From NCBI GenBank assembly GCA_946623915.1, contig CAMORQ010000126.1, forward strand, positions 1-6,149: 6,149 nt of DNA, given 5' to 3'. Source of the stretch: an uncultured Coriobacteriaceae bacterium. GTDB lineage: Bacteria > Actinomycetota > Coriobacteriia > Coriobacteriales > Eggerthellaceae. This document shows positions 4,854 through 6,149 of the stretch, piece after piece. Each line of letters opens with the position of its first letter. Positions within the stretch are counted from its first letter, which is position 1. The notes beneath the pieces are model-generated. The model was not told where the DNA came from and did no database searches. It saw only the letters and a program-made list of their open reading frames with translations. The position numbers were made by a program, and so were the translations under genes.

Positions 4854-6149
4854 ATGGCCAGAAAATTCCAGTCCATGGACGGCAACACAGCCGCCGCGCA
4901 CGTGAGCTACGCGTTCACCGAAGTCGCCGGCATCTACCCGATCACGCCATCGAGCCCGATGGCCGATATGGTGGACCAGTGGTCGGCCCAGGGTCGTAAG
5001 AACATTTTCGGCACGACGGTCAAGGTGTGCGAGATGCAGTCCGAGGGCGGCGCCGCGGGTGCCGTGCACGGCTCTCTTGCTGCAGGTGCGCTGACCAGCA
5101 CGTATACAGCGTCGCAGGGTTTGCTGCTCATGATTCCGAACATGTACAAGATCGCTGCGGAAATGCTTCCGACGGTCTTCCACGTGTCTGCACGCACCGT
5201 CGCCACGCAGGCGCTTTCCATCTTCGGCGACCATTCCGACGTCATGGCATGCCGCCAGACCGGTTTCGCCATGCTTGCCGAAACGAACGTGCAAGAAGTC
5301 ATGGACCTTTCCGCCGTGGCGCATCTGGCTGCGATCAAGGGCCGTGTGCCGTTCCTGAACTTCTTCGACGGTTTCCGCACCAGCCACGAAATTCAGAAAG
5401 TTGCCGTTTGGGATTACGCCGACCTTGCCAAGCTCGTCGACATGAAGGCCGTCTCGGCGTTCCGCGACCATGCGCTCAACCCCGAGCATCCTGCCATGCG
5501 CGGTTCGCACGAAAACCCCGACATCTTCTTCCAGCACCGCGAGGCGTGCAACACCGCCTACAACGAGTTGCCCGCCATCGTCGAAGAGTACATGGCCAAG
5601 GTGAACAAGAAACTCGGAACCGATTACCAGCTGTTCAACTACTACGGCCACAAGCAGGCCGACCGCGTCATCGTCGCGATGGGCAGTTTCTGCGATGTCG
5701 TCGAAGAAGTTGTCGACTACCTCAACGCCAAGGGCCAGAAGGTTGGCCTGCTGAAGGTACGCCTCTACCGTCCGTTCTCCACGAGCAAGTTCGTGGCTGC
5801 GCTTCCGCGCACGGTCAAGAAGATCGCCGTTATGGACCGCACTAAAGAGCCAGGTTCGGTGGGCGAGCCCCTCTATCAGGACGTGGTCAACGCGCTTGCC
5901 GTCGAAGGCAAGACCGGCATCACCGTGGTCGGTGGCCGTTACGGCCTCGGCTCGAAGGACACGCCTCCTTCCAGCGCATTCGCCATCTTCAAGGAGCTGA
6001 AGAAGGCCAAGCCTGCGCGCGAGTTCACCGTCGGCATCGTCGACGACGTGACCAACCTGTCGCTCGATGAGGACCCGAACTGCCCCAACACCGCAGACCC
6101 CTCCACCATCGAGTGCAAGTTCTGGGGTCTGGGCGGCGACGGTACCGTC
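4854..6149 (+). CDS. nifJ: Pyruvate:ferredoxin (flavodoxin) oxidoreductase, N-terminal part
   Basis: The frame is open from ATG 4854 to the window end, giving the first 432 residues of an enzyme that is usually about 1,170-1,200 long. The full enzyme oxidises pyruvate with coenzyme A to acetyl-CoA and CO2, using thiamine diphosphate and iron-sulfur clusters to reduce ferredoxin, the central step of anaerobic pyruvate use. The N-terminal domain (about 1-250) shows YPITPSSPMAD (28-38), CEMQSEGGAAGA (59-70) and the GDHSDVMACRQTG stretch. T31, E64 and R114 fall on the same numbers as the pyruvate- and cofactor-contacting residues of the Desulfovibrio africanus enzyme. The next domain (about 260-410, VIVAMGSFCD then GLLKVRLYRPF and AVMDRTKEPGS) is the transketolase C-terminal-like part. 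The coenzyme A, ferredoxin and thiamine-binding domains lie beyond the edge. AAGGGAG at 4842-4848 is 5 bases from the ATG. The frame is intact throughout. Confidence 0.97.
   Translation, partial: MARKFQSMDGNTAAAHVSYAFTEVAGIYPITPSSPMADMVDQWSAQGRKNIFGTTVKVCEMQSEGGAAGAVHGSLAAGALTSTYTASQGLLLMIPNMYKIAAEMLPTVFHVSARTVATQALSIFGDHSDVMACRQTGFAMLAETNVQEVMDLSAVAHLAAIKGRVPFLNFFDGFRTSHEIQKVAVWDYADLAKLVDMKAVSAFRDHALNPEHPAMRGSHENPDIFFQHREACNTAYNELPAIVEEYMAKVNKKLGTDYQLFNYYGHKQADRVIVAMGSFCDVVEEVVDYLNAKGQKVGLLKVRLYRPFSTSKFVAALPRTVKKIAVMDRTKEPGSVGEPLYQDVVNALAVEGKTGITVVGGRYGLGSKDTPPSSAFAIFKELKKAKPAREFTVGIVDDVTNLSLDEDPNCPNTADPSTIECKFWGLGGDGTV

Noticed and set aside
4574..4999. + strand frame of 141 codons spanning the adk terminator and nifJ start
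   Set aside because: It would begin before the terminator hairpin, read through it and overlap the nifJ coding start in another frame; its translation is Arg/Ala-rich noise.
4704..5651. Long minus-strand open frame of 315 codons opposite nifJ
   Set aside because: It lies antisense to clearly conserved nifJ codons, its translation is His/Arg/Val-rich without recognisable motifs, and long antisense frames are expected opposite G+C-rich genes.

Overview
The window reads as chromosomal DNA of a fairly G+C-rich, anaerobic, Gram-positive actinobacterium, most likely of class Coriobacteriia (Eggerthellaceae-like: Slackia, Eggerthella, Adlercreutzia and relatives). This is an inference from three things: a secreted protein built on cell-wall-binding type 2 repeats, the start of an oxygen-sensitive pyruvate:ferredoxin oxidoreductase, and the style of the small DUF4160 gene pair. 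No rRNA, tRNA, CRISPR array, insertion sequence or integrase is visible. All supported genes lie on the + strand; the long minus-strand frames are shadows of them.

Layout. Bases 1-131 hold two short G/C hairpins followed by a clear extended -10 promoter. Bases 132-675 encode two overlapping small genes: a 90-residue protein of unknown function and a DUF4160 protein that starts at a TTG codon inside the end of the first gene. Bases 776-1912 encode a one-pass membrane protein with a long Ser/Ala/Thr/Gly-rich stalk and an outer domain I cannot name. After a gene-free spacer, bases 2087-3751 encode a secreted cell-wall-binding repeat protein with an extra C-terminal domain. Bases 3838-3924 form the adenylate kinase promoter region, where an inverted repeat overlaps the -10 box. 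Adenylate kinase (adk) occupies 3925-4554 and is closed by a strong intrinsic terminator at 4586-4611. A structured leader of about 90 bases (from a TATAAT at 4750) precedes the pyruvate:ferredoxin oxidoreductase gene (nifJ), which runs off the right edge after 432 codons.

How the genes relate. Only the first pair looks like an operon. The two envelope genes are neighbours that both act at the cell surface but are separated by 174 bases. adk and nifJ are housekeeping energy-metabolism genes with separate promoters and a terminator between them. The features most worth a second look are the shortened zinc-type LID of the adenylate kinase, the inverted repeat over its -10 box, the structured nifJ leader, and the overlapping DUF4160 pair.
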